Below are positions 34,226 through 43,842 of a stretch of 64,000 nt of DNA, piece after piece. The stretch's first letter is position 1; each line of letters starts with the position of its first letter. The stretch lies in NCBI GenBank assembly GCA_027422505.1, contig JAPQWV010001586.1, positions 17,045-81,044 of the forward strand, in the 5' to 3' direction. Source of the DNA: Craterostigma plantagineum. Lineage: Eukaryota > Streptophyta > Magnoliopsida > Lamiales > Linderniaceae. The notes under the pieces are model-generated. The model was not told the origin of the DNA. It did no database searches and saw nothing but the letters and a program-made list of their open reading frames with translations. Both the position numbers and the translations under genes were made by a program.

Positions 34226-36567
34226 CAGTGTTTTAAAAAGCGTCGAATAGCGCGCACTGTAGCGCGAGTTTGCGTTTTTCCAAGCCAAAACGCGCTGTAG
34301 CGCAAGTGATTTCGCGTTCTTCCTGAAAAGCTTACGCTTTATGTGACGTGGCACGCTTTATCACTCGTATCTCGCGCGTTTTACGCTATTTTTCAAAATA
34401 CCCACGCTATTCGGACCGTTTGATAATTTACTAAAAATATGGGGTGTAGATCGTAAATAGATAATTTAAAGCACACTTGCATCTAGGTTTCCTTACCCCT
34501 TTCAGTCCGATTTTTTCGTCTGCTGCTTGGAGTCTTCTTAGTCTGCTAGCTTCAACAAATTCGTCACTCAGTAAGTTCAATTAGGTTTTCTATTTTGCTA
34601 ATATTGTTACTTGTATTAGGCTTTATGCGTGGTTTCGTGATTTCGTTGTATTAGCATTTTGATTGGTTGAGGTGCTTGGAAAATGAAACTTAAGATATAT
34701 ATGTTAAAGGTGTGTGGATGTCGTTATATGTTAATATAGTGGGTAGCATTGGGACCTTGTGAACAGCACCTAAGTGAATAACACCTTCTCTAACAGCTAT
34801 CAAAGCGATTGTCTGAGAGAAAATAGCAACTGAAATTTTAAGTATGTTATATTTTTTGCTTGCTCTATAATTAGTTGTTGGGCATGAGAAATCAATTTTA
34901 TGGTTTTTTTGTTCTTTCCATGTTGTTGCTCTTTTGGTTGCATTTGGTTTCACTTCAAAGGTTTTGAACAGTTCACGCTTCTATTAATCTCAGCTTTTTT
35001 ATTTGCAGTTTAAATGTCAACAAATAGCAAGAAGGATATCGGGTGGAAATATGGATTTAAAGTAGACGGGGAGAAAACTATTGAATGCAGATTTTGTCAC
35101 CATAAATCTAATGGGGGCATTTCTCGTCTTAAAGAACATTTAGCTCAATCCCGCAAAGGTGTTGCACCTTGTGAAAAAGTTCCAGATGATGTGAGAAGGG
35201 AAATTAGTGAGAGTCTTCAAACTTACAAGACTCTCAAAAGCAAGAGGAATGAATTGCTCCGCGAGATCGGTGAGGGTCCAAGTGGCAATAGATTTTCTTC
35301 TTCTGATGGGGACGGGGTTTCACAAGGAGGTAGCAATAGCCATTCTAAAGGCGTCAGCACATTGGATAAGTTCGTTAGCTCTGAACCGAGGCAGACAACT
35401 CTTAATTCCACATACAAAAAGGAATTGAAAAAGGATATTGATCGCAAGGTGGCTCGTTTCATGTACTCGGCTGGACTTTCTTTCAATGTCGTCAACGATC
35501 CTCACTGGTTACCAATGGTTGAGGGCATTGCAGAGTATGGTAAAGGATACAAACCTCCTTCTATGCATGAACTACGAACAAGGTTGCTTAAATCGGAGGT
35601 TAGTGACATCAACATTATTTATGAGGAGCACAAAAAAGTTTGGAAAACATATGGTTGTACTGTGATGTCCGATGGGTGGACGGATGGGAATAATAGAGCT
35701 TTGCTAAATTTTCTCATTAATAGTCCTGCTGGCACTTTCTTTCTGAAATCCGTTGACGTTTCCGACTCTATAAAAAATGGTGAATTGATTTTCAACTATC
35801 TTGATGATGTTGTAAATGAGGTAGGGGAGGAAAATGTTATCCAAATCATCACGGATAATGCTAGTAACTGTATAAAGGCTGGGAAGAAGTTGATGGCTAA
35901 ACGAAAGGCTTTATGGTGGACACCTTGTGCGGCGCATTGCATTGATCTCATGTTGGAATCAATTGCCAAACTGAGTTTATTTTCAGATACAATTGAAAAG
36001 GCGAAAAGAGTTGTGAAGTTTATATATGGTCATGGTACTATTCTATCTTTGATGAGGAAGCATACGAATGGGAAAGAAGGCTTGTATGCTTGTATGGACC
36101 GAATGTTGTCGCCCGATGATCGTCTTCTTGCCGATATCCAGCTGGACTTTTATGACAAATCAGAAGGAGAATTTGGAAGTCCAATTGCAAAAAAATCAAG
36201 AATGTTGAGATCACCAGGTATGATGTTTCATGTTCGAGTGTTTTTTTTTATATACATTGCTTTCAACTCTATGTAATTCCGATGTTGTTTATCTTTTTTA
36301 TAGCAAAATGGTGGGAACGATTTGGAAGCAAAACACCGGAGCTTATGAGATTTGCTATACGAGTTCTTAGTCTTACTTGTAGCGCTTCGGGATGCGAAAG
36401 AAATTGGAGCACGTTTGAGTCGGTAATTATTTTTTTCTATCGTGTTGCGTGGGTGTTAAAGTTTATTTGGCAGAATTTTAAGCTTAAGAGATGCTATATA
36501 TTTTTTCTTTCTTTCATTTCATGTCATTGGACAAAAAGTTTGTTTAACAATAAATTGCTTTGGTTAT
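34226..36567 (+). repeat. Left arm of the palindrome
   Basis: It is the inverse of 36612-38954. It starts at the transposon terminus and ends inside the last visible intron of the transposase gene, 6 bases before its acceptor is complete. Confidence 0.95.
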
Positions 36568-36611
36568 TCGTAGATACATACAAAGAAGAGGAATAGGCTT
36601 GAGCATTCAAG
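35014..36611 (+). CDS. hAT transposase, BED-finger type, internally deleted (left copy)
   Basis: Exons 35014-36217, 36304-36422 and 36574-36611 (the last cut by the palindrome centre). An N-terminal BED zinc finger spans about residues 8-50, with C26, C29, H42 and C53 (CRFCHHKS, ISRLKEHLAQ) plausible as ligands. A basic linker follows, then the DUF659 region with the first catalytic Asp in VMSDGWTDGNN and the second in IITDNASNCIKAG, and CAAHCIDLMLE. TNGKE is then followed directly by GLYACMDRM: about 150-200 residues of the usual helical insertion region are missing. The C-terminal hAT dimerisation block follows with KWWERFGSKTPEL and SASGCERNWSTFES, then IHTKKRNRLEHS before truncation. It is probably catalytically dead because of the deletion. 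Confidence 0.88.
36568..36611 (+). other. Asymmetric loop of the palindrome
   Basis: 44 nt present once: the end of an intron (tcgtag) followed by 38 nt of transposase exon 3, encoding IHTKKRNRLEHS. It belongs to the left copy and marks where the inverted copy was joined. Confidence 0.88.
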
Positions 36612-38166
36612 ATAACCAAAGCAATTTATTGTTAAACAAACTTTTTGTCCAATGACATGAAATGAAAGAAAGAAAAAATATATAGCATCTCTTAAGCTTA
36701 AAATTCTGCCAAATAAACTTTAACACCCACGCAACACGATAGAAAAAAATAATTACCGACTCAAACGTGCTCCAATTTCTTTCGCATCCCGAAGCGCTAC
36801 AAGTAAGACTAAGAACTCGTATAGCAAATCTCATAAGCTCCGGTGTTTTGCTTCCAAATCGTTCCCACCATTTTGCTATAAAAAAGATAAACAACATCGG
36901 AATTACATAGAGTTGAAAGCAATGTATATAAAAAAAAAACACTCGAACATGAAACATCATACCTGGTGATCTCAACATTCTTGATTTTTTTGCAATTGGA
37001 CTTCCAAATTCTCCTTCTGATTTGTCATAAAAGTCCAGCTGGATATCGGCAAGAAGACGATCATCGGGCGACAACATTCGGTCCATACAAGCATACAAGC
37101 CTTCTTTCCCATTCGTATGCTTCCTCATCAAAGATAGAATAGTACCATGACCATATATAAACTTCACAACTCTTTTCGCCTTTTCAATTGTATCTGAAAA
37201 TAAACTCAGTTTGGCAATTGATTCCAACATGAGATCAATGCAATGCGCCGCACAAGGTGTCCACCATAAAGCCTTTCGTTTAGCCATCAACTTCTTCCCA
37301 GCCTTTATACAGTTACTAGCATTATCCGTGATGATTTGGATAACATTTTCCTCCCCTACCTCATTTACAACATCATCAAGATAGTTGAAAATCAATTCAC
37401 CATTTTTTATAGAGTCGGAAACGTCAACGGATTTCAGAAAGAAAGTGCCAGCAGGACTATTAATGAGAAAATTTAGCAAAGCTCTATTATTCCCATCCGT
37501 CCACCCATCGGACATCACAGTACAACCATATGTTTTCCAAACTTTTTTGTGCTCCTCATAAATAATGTTGATGTCACTAACCTCCGATTTAAGCAACCTT
37601 GTTCGTAGTTCATGCATAGAAGGAGGTTTGTATCCTTTACCATACTCTGCAATGCCCTCAACCATTGGTAACCAGTGAGGATCGTTGACGACATTGAAAG
37701 AAAGTCCAGCCGAGTACATGAAACGAGCCACCTTGCGATCAATATCCTTTTTCAATTCCTTTTTGTATGTGGAATTAAGAGTTGTCTGCCTCGGTTCAGA
37801 GCTAACGAACTTATCCAATGTGCTGACGCCTTTAGAATGGCTATTGCTACCTCCTTGTGAAACCCCGTCCCCATCAGAAGAAGAAAATCTATTGCCACTT
37901 GGACCCTCACCGATCTCGCGGAGCAATTCATTCCTCTTGCTTTTGAGAGTCTTGTAAGTTTGAAGACTCTCACTAATTTCCCTTCTCACATCATCTGGAA
38001 CTTTTTCACAAGGTGCAACACCTTTGCGGGATTGAGCTAAATGTTCTTTAAGACGAGAAATGCCCCCATTAGATTTATGGTGACAAAATCTGCATTCAAT
38101 AGTTTTCTCCCCGTCTACTTTAAATCCATATTTCCACCCGATATCCTTCTTGCTATTTGTTGACAT
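36607..38166 (-). CDS. hAT transposase, inverted second copy
   Basis: Start at 38166. It is identical to the left copy through the BED finger, DUF659 region and dimerisation block. The homopolymer of 10 instead of 9 keeps the first intron open in frame, so it appears as one 519-residue reading frame, but the same splice sites (CAG/GTATGATG and ATAG/CAAAATGG) are present. It lacks exon 3 and ends within the intron at the palindrome centre. It shares the internal deletion. Confidence 0.85.
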   Translation of the reverse strand: MSTNSKKDIGWKYGFKVDGEKTIECRFCHHKSNGGISRLKEHLAQSRKGVAPCEKVPDDVRREISESLQTYKTLKSKRNELLREIGEGPSGNRFSSSDGDGVSQGGSNSHSKGVSTLDKFVSSEPRQTTLNSTYKKELKKDIDRKVARFMYSAGLSFNVVNDPHWLPMVEGIAEYGKGYKPPSMHELRTRLLKSEVSDINIIYEEHKKVWKTYGCTVMSDGWTDGNNRALLNFLINSPAGTFFLKSVDVSDSIKNGELIFNYLDDVVNEVGEENVIQIITDNASNCIKAGKKLMAKRKALWWTPCAAHCIDLMLESIAKLSLFSDTIEKAKRVVKFIYGHGTILSLMRKHTNGKEGLYACMDRMLSPDDRLLADIQLDFYDKSEGEFGSPIAKKSRMLRSPGMMFHVRVFFFYIHCFQLYVIPMLFIFFIAKWWERFGSKTPELMRFAIRVLSLTCSASGCERNWSTFESVIIFFYRVAWVLKFIWQNFKLKRCYIFFLSFISCHWTKSLFNNKLLWLS

Positions 38167-38954
38167 TTAAACTGCAAATAAAAAAGCTGAGATTAATAGA
38201 AGCGTGAACTGTTCAAAACCTTTGAAGTGAAACCAAATGCAACCAAAAGAGCAACAACATGGAAAGAACAAAAAAACCATAAAATTGATTTCTCATGCCC
38301 AACAACTAATTATAGAGCAAGCAAAAAATATAACATACTTAAAATTTCAGTTGCTATTTTCTCTCAGACAATCGCTTTGATAGCTGTTAGAGAAGGTGTT
38401 ATTCACTTAGGTGCTGTTCACAAGGTCCCAATGCTACCCACTATATTAACATATAACGACATCCACACACCTTTAACATATATATCTTAAGTTTCATTTT
38501 CCAAGCACCTCAACCAATCAAAATGCTAATACAACGAAATCACGAAACCACGCATAAAGCCTAATACAAGTAACAATATTAGCAAAATAGAAAACCTAAT
38601 TGAACTTACTGAGTGACGAATTTGTTGAAGCTAGCAGACTAAGAAGACTCCAAGCAGCAGACGAAAAAATCGGACTGAAAGGGGTAAGGAAACCTAGATG
38701 CAAGTGTGCTTTAAATTATCTATTTACGATCTACACCCCATATTTTTAGTAAATTATCAAACGGTCCGAATAGCGTGGGTATTTTGAAAAATAGCGTAAA
38801 ACGCGCGAGATACGAGTGATAAAGCGTGCCACGTCACATAAAGCGTAAGCTTTTCAGGAAGAACGCGAAATCACTTGCGCTACAGCGCGTTTTGGCTTGG
38901 AAAAACGCAAACTCGCGCTACAGTGCGCGCTATTCGACGCTTTTTAAAACACTG
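36612..38954 (-). repeat. Right arm of the palindrome
   Basis: It is the inverse of 34226-36567, with one homopolymer length difference noted by eye. Confidence 0.95.
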
Positions 38955-40284
38955 ATAGTGATGGGATGTTAAAATAATTCCAAGACATGGCTAAAACCTA
39001 CAAGATGGGCGGCTGTGGAATTCTTTTGCATCCATTATTGACTTATCTAAGTTGATTCATGGCAAATTCGATTTCTTACCGTCCGTCGAGTCATAATTAT
39101 ACAACAAAATATTATTTAAGTCGTCTGAATCTACAAATGTCATGGGCTGTTGTGACAATGAACAACAATAAATTTGACTTTGTGAATTGATGATGTTGAT
39201 AAGCAATAAATGGCCCGACAATTGTAGTTACTACATGGGCTTGAAGAAGATGGTTGTAAATAGAGTGGAGAATTCCAGAAAAGAGATGTTTATCTCAATA
39301 CTCAGAAATAAGTAAAATTAAGATTAAGCAGAAGAAAACATATATGAATATGGAGCGAGAATAATAGAGATATAAACTTAACGTGCGTTTTCTTGGCTAA
39401 TTTGCAGTCAAACATTAAAAGAAAAGAAGAGAAAAAGTTCGAAGCTTGCTGCTTTTTCTTCATTGACTACTTTCTAAACAATGAAGTAAAGATATAGAAT
39501 AAAATCTTGGTCCACAAGAGCACAAGCCCATATTATTAGGCTTGTTACCACAAGAAAGTTTTTAAAAATATGCCCAAAATTAAATCACATATTAGTGATT
39601 GTATGCTTTAAAGACGGTGTAACATTCATCTGAAAATCAATCCACTCGAAAAGGAGGATATCTGAGCAAATAGTTTTATTTGGTCCTGATTTTGTAAGAT
39701 ATATTCGAAAGTGAAAAGAAACATCAAATAAAATAAAGCAACAGTGATTCACTAACTTATCATCGGCGAGAAATAAGTTAAACATATATGCCACCGCACC
39801 GTCCCACGGTGCGCATAATCTTTTTTTTTTGTGATTCACTTACTTTCTTTCACATAAAATAAATAAACCACATATTAAGAATCCACATGCAATATCAAAA
39901 GTAATTCTTGTTTTCCTTGAAGAAAATATATATCTTGTCGTTATGCTCCTTTCAATTAACTACCCAAATGATTAAAGAAGTCAACTTACCGTGCAGAAAA
40001 GGCCAACTATTACTAATTAATTAATCATCTTTTTTCAATGTTAATGTGCATTAGCCCCAAATCGCTCCTAATGTCAAGCCCACACACAATAAAACAGCGA
40101 CACTTACACAAGAAAATCAAACACGCACTTTTAAAAATATTTCATTTTATATTCCATACCAAATAATATTTGACCAATTTTGCCGTGTGCCGGCAGTTTA
40201 TTTCGCAGAAAAAAATTCCACTATGCCCCTATTTAAATAGGAATCCTTGAATTCAATATTTCATTCAAATTGACGCCCCGAGAC

Positions 40285-40336
<52 letters not shown>

Positions 40337-40466
40337 ACTTCGTAGGGCAATGATATCACATTGATTTAAGTTAAATACCGTACTAGTAGCGCGTTTTCAC
40401 TTTTAATTCAATCAACTAATCACTTCAACACTACTGATCCGAATCAACGCCGTCATCATCAACGCC
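38955..40466. other. Intergenic and promoter of the AAA-ATPase gene
   Basis: About 1.5 kb without a recognisable gene. The last 180 bp hold a long CT microsatellite that probably lies in the 5' leader of the AAA-ATPase gene. Confidence 0.5.
40289..40335 (+). repeat. (TC)n microsatellite in the AAA-ATPase leader
   Basis: An uninterrupted TC run of about 47 bp, 130 bp upstream of the start codon. CT tracts are common in plant 5' leaders and core promoters. Confidence 0.9.
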
Positions 40467-41909
40467 ATGATAATTGCAGACCTTTTTCTACTGATTTTCG
40501 CGATATTTTTTGTCTGTTTGATACTCAGATTGTTGCGGAGGACGAGCCTGATTCGTTTCCTGAAGGAATCGTATCGGTGTTTGGAGGAAAAATGCTGCGT
40601 TCATCAGTTCGTCAAGGTGCCCAAATTTAACGATAACATGCAGGAGAGTGAGCTTTATCGGAAGATTCTGGCGTACCTCAATTCCTTGCCGTCCGTCGAA
40701 GACTCTGATTTCGTGAATTTGTTTTCTTCTACTTCTTCTAAATCGACGGAGATCAGTACGGTGATTGGCGGGGACCTGACGATCTCCGACGATTTTTTGG
40801 GGGCTAGGGTTCGCTGGACGATCGTCGACGACGATCGCGGCGGCGGCGGTAAGTCGCTGCTCATGAGGATCCGAAAGCACGAGAGGCGGAGGATTTTGGT
40901 ACCGTACCTCCAGCATATTCACCACACCGCCGACGAGATCGAGCTGAAGCGGAAGGAGACGAAGCTGTACGTCAACGTAGGGAGCGGCGCCGGACAGAAG
41001 GGAAAGGGGCGGTGGAGGTCCTGTAGCTTCACGCATCCTGCGACGCTACAAACGGTGGTCATGGACGCGGATTTGAAATCGAGGATTAAATCCGATTTAG
41101 AGAATTTTTTGAAGTCCAGAAACTACTACAACCGCTTGGGCCGAGTCTGGCGCCGGAGCTACCTCCTGTACGGTCCACCAGGTACCGGAAAGTCCACGTT
41201 CGCGGCGGCGATCGCGAAGCTCATCAACTACGACGTCTACGTCGTCGATCTGAACAACCTCCAAAGCGACGCCGACCTGAAGTACCTCCTCCTACAGACG
41301 ACGAGGAAATCCATCCTGTTGGTGGAAGATCTCGACCGCCACCTCAACAGTAACGGGAAATCGACGCCGCTGAGCTCGGCCGGAATCTTAAACTTCATGG
41401 ACGGAATATTCTCCTTCTTCGGCGAGGAGAGGATCGCCGTCTTCACCATGAACAGCAAAGAAGGCACGGACGCGTGCATCCTACGCCCAGGCAGAATAGA
41501 CGTCCACATCCATTTTCCCCTCTGCGATTTCACGGCCTTCAAGAGCTTCGCCAGCAGCCATTTAGGCCTGAAAGACCACAAACTCTTCCCCCAAGTCGAA
41601 GAGATGATTCTTCAGACGGGCGCCGCCGCCCTGAGCCCAGCCGAGGTTTGCGAGATCATGATATCGAACCGTGGGTCGCCCAGCCGAGCCTTGAAGACCG
41701 TCATCGCAGCCCTTCAGGCGAACCTTACGAGTCAGGATGGGCCGGGCCGGGTTGAGGTGGAAACGGGTGGTAATGGGATTCATCCGATTAAGGAGATCAA
41801 GAACATATACGGGCTACTGAGGGCGAGGAGCTGCAGAAGAGTATCGATGGATAAATTGGACGTGGGCGAAAGAATGCCTGGCAAGTTCGAAGGCACTACT
41901 AACGTGTAA
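40467..41909 (+). CDS. Membrane-anchored AAA-ATPase (AATP1/OM66 family, At2g46620-like)
   Basis: A single uninterrupted exon of 480 residues. An N-terminal hydrophobic anchor (residues 3-21) is followed by the plant-specific AAA-ATP-assoc domain. The AAA core has Walker A GPPGTGKS (236-243), Walker B ILLVEDLD (283-290), a sensor region TMNSKEGTDACILRPGRID and the arginine-finger segment. The Asn-Ser-Lys sensor deviates slightly from the usual T-N-H-K. Relatives sit in mitochondrial outer, ER or other membranes and respond to stress, but the substrate is not known. The intronless structure is typical of the family. GC content is clearly higher than in the surrounding DNA. Confidence 0.92.
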   Translation: MIIADLFLLIFAIFFVCLILRLLRRTSLIRFLKESYRCLEEKCCVHQFVKVPKFNDNMQESELYRKILAYLNSLPSVEDSDFVNLFSSTSSKSTEISTVIGGDLTISDDFLGARVRWTIVDDDRGGGGKSLLMRIRKHERRRILVPYLQHIHHTADEIELKRKETKLYVNVGSGAGQKGKGRWRSCSFTHPATLQTVVMDADLKSRIKSDLENFLKSRNYYNRLGRVWRRSYLLYGPPGTGKSTFAAAIAKLINYDVYVVDLNNLQSDADLKYLLLQTTRKSILLVEDLDRHLNSNGKSTPLSSAGILNFMDGIFSFFGEERIAVFTMNSKEGTDACILRPGRIDVHIHFPLCDFTAFKSFASSHLGLKDHKLFPQVEEMILQTGAAALSPAEVCEIMISNRGSPSRALKTVIAALQANLTSQDGPGRVEVETGGNGIHPIKEIKNIYGLLRARSCRRVSMDKLDVGERMPGKFEGTTNV

Positions 41910-43842
41910 ATTAGAGGCTTTGAGTTCATTTCTTCAATGGATTTGTAAGTTATAGAGAGGAGAGGGTACTCGTGGTTAAAGGTGAGCGTTGGCAAGTTCT
42001 CTCAATGAGTAGTAGATGATTCGATGCTTTATATATGGGTTAGGATTGTGCTATGGTGTGGACGTGTGGTGGTAGCTGTTCTTTACTTTTTATTTAATTT
42101 TTTTATCTGATTGATTTGGAAATTTTTAAACTCAACATACTAGTGAAAAAGTATGCTTGCATGGTGTTATATAATTGTACGCCGGGGACGAGCAGAATGG
42201 AAAAACCAAAATGGATGGCTTTTGGACATGAAGGGCCATAATTTTGGACAGGAAATGCGAAAAATATCTTACATTTTAATATAAACTATCATATGCAATT
42301 TCTATATATATCACCATTTAAGAAAGCTCCTGACAATGATGAACATTAGAAAATGTAATTCTTCTCAATTTATCATGCCTTTAACTTTGCGATCCCTCTC
42401 AATTGATTCCAATTAGGCTTGGCACTAAGAGGGGATTCCCCTCCGCGGTAATCCTCCGAACGGGTGGGGATTCCCCGTTTTTCGTTCCTCCTGGGCAGCG
42501 ACGGGGAACCTTTTCTCCCGGTTCGCGGGATGGGGCGGGCACTCCCCGCCACGCGGGGATCCGTTATATATAATACAATATACTATCTATATTAATATTC
42601 AAAATTGCAATATATCTTATTTTCCTCTCTTACGTCTTACGTTCGATACAATTTTTACAATCATATATCTTAGCTTTTTATTAACTCATTTATTTACACG
42701 AGAATGCCACGAAAGATCTAGTCCAATATTTTCCTCGTTCATCATTGAAAAAAATATAAAATAATGTAATGTCGGGATTCTCCGTGGGAAAAACACCCGA
42801 CAAATCCCCGTGGGGACGTGGAAATTTTTTTCCCCCCGTATGCTTAGGGGGGATGGGGCGGGAATTTCCCCATATGTGTGGATGGGGCGGGAATTTCCCC
42901 GTATTTTTATTTAGTTTTTGGTAATATTATCTTCTTTTTTGAATTTGTTACTCTATTTTTTGAATTTGTATTCCTTTTTTGTATTTTTCCTCATTTTTAA
43001 TGTTTAATTTATCATTTTCTATTTTAAGTTTAGTTTTTATTTTACTTTTATTATTTTTTATTTTTATTATTATTTATTTTTATTTAATTTTTGGTAATAT
43101 TCTCTTTTTTTTTTAATTTTTACTTTATTTTTGAATTTTTTCCTCATTTTTAATATTTTTAATTTATTATTTTTTTTAATTTTCAGTTAGCGACGGAAAT
43201 TCCATCGCTAAAGCCATCGCAAATGCAAATTCCGTCTAAATTGACGGACGAATTGACGGAGGAACCAATTTGGTTCATTTTCGATAACATCGGGGAGTAA
43301 ATTGGTTCACGCGAAACATCGGGGACTAAATTGGTTCATAGGTAAACATCGGGGACCATTTTAGGTTTTATTGATGTGAATATTATTAAACTATTTGTTT
43401 GACCTTACGTGTCAGCTCTCTATGTTTCTCCTCTTTCTGGAAATCTCGTCGATCGTATCTGTAGTTCTTGGTCAGCAGATCAATCAGCTGTCCGATCCTT
43501 TGCCGATCTCCTCCGTTCTTGTCAGCGTGAGTTTAATTTTTCCGATCCGAAGTGATATCAATATAGCGTTTTCTCGACTGCTTAGAATTTAGCTGAAACT
43601 GAAAACACAAATCGATTTCGTAGTAGGACTTCACCTCCTCGAAATTTATAGGTGTATTGTTTATGCTATGCAATGAATCACATGGAATTTGAAGAACATG
43701 CGGTTATCACAGTTTCCGAAGTGGTGAATTCGTTGCACTGACGAATTGTTTTATTCAGCTGCTTTTGGGGCTTCTGTGCTGAAATTGATTTATCGCACAG
43801 AATTGTTGCTTGGGATTCTCGGTATAGCATTTTCGAACAACA
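41910..43842. other. Intergenic: hAT-like remnant, AT-rich tract, VPS26 leader
   Basis: It contains a ggggattcccc-rich hAT-like remnant (42414 to about 42905) and T-rich low-complexity sequence (42910-43185). A short region at 43200-43360 has repeated 'aaattggttca..acatcgggga' phrases. The VPS26 5' leader probably starts after 43395. Confidence 0.5.
42414..42905. mobile_element. hAT-like remnant (GGGGATTCCCC type), right end missing
   Basis: The left end taggcttggcactaagaggg resembles the start of the element at 19615. It is followed by repeated ggggcggg/ttccccg motifs at both sides of an AT-rich centre. The expected inverse end and target duplication were not found. The right part repeats 'ggatggggcgggaatttccc' twice in tandem. 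Confidence 0.5.

Larger units (their letters stand above)
34226..38954. mobile_element. Palindromic hAT element: two inverted transposase copies around a 44-nt loop
   Basis: The left arm (34226-36567, 2,342 bp) and the right arm (36612-38954, 2,343 bp) are reverse complements. The one-base length difference is accounted for by a T/A run of 9 versus 10 (36241-36249 against about 36930-36939). The outer ends are the same transposon terminus, CAGTGTTTTAAAAAGCG on the left and its inverse on the right, and the symmetry stops exactly there. No 8-bp duplication is seen; only atag is shared by the flanks. Subterminal gcgcgc and tagcgcgag motifs lie just inside each end. Each arm holds a transposase gene reading toward the centre. 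Confidence 0.93.

Noticed and set aside
34226..38954. Palindrome as a long-read library fold-back artefact
   Set aside because: The symmetry ends exactly at the transposon termini on both sides, the flanks differ, and the loop is asymmetric. A spanning read is still needed to exclude an assembly join.
40488..41036. 182-residue ORF antisense to the AAA-ATPase gene
   Set aside because: It is a shadow of the intact single-exon ATPase, with no recognisable domain.
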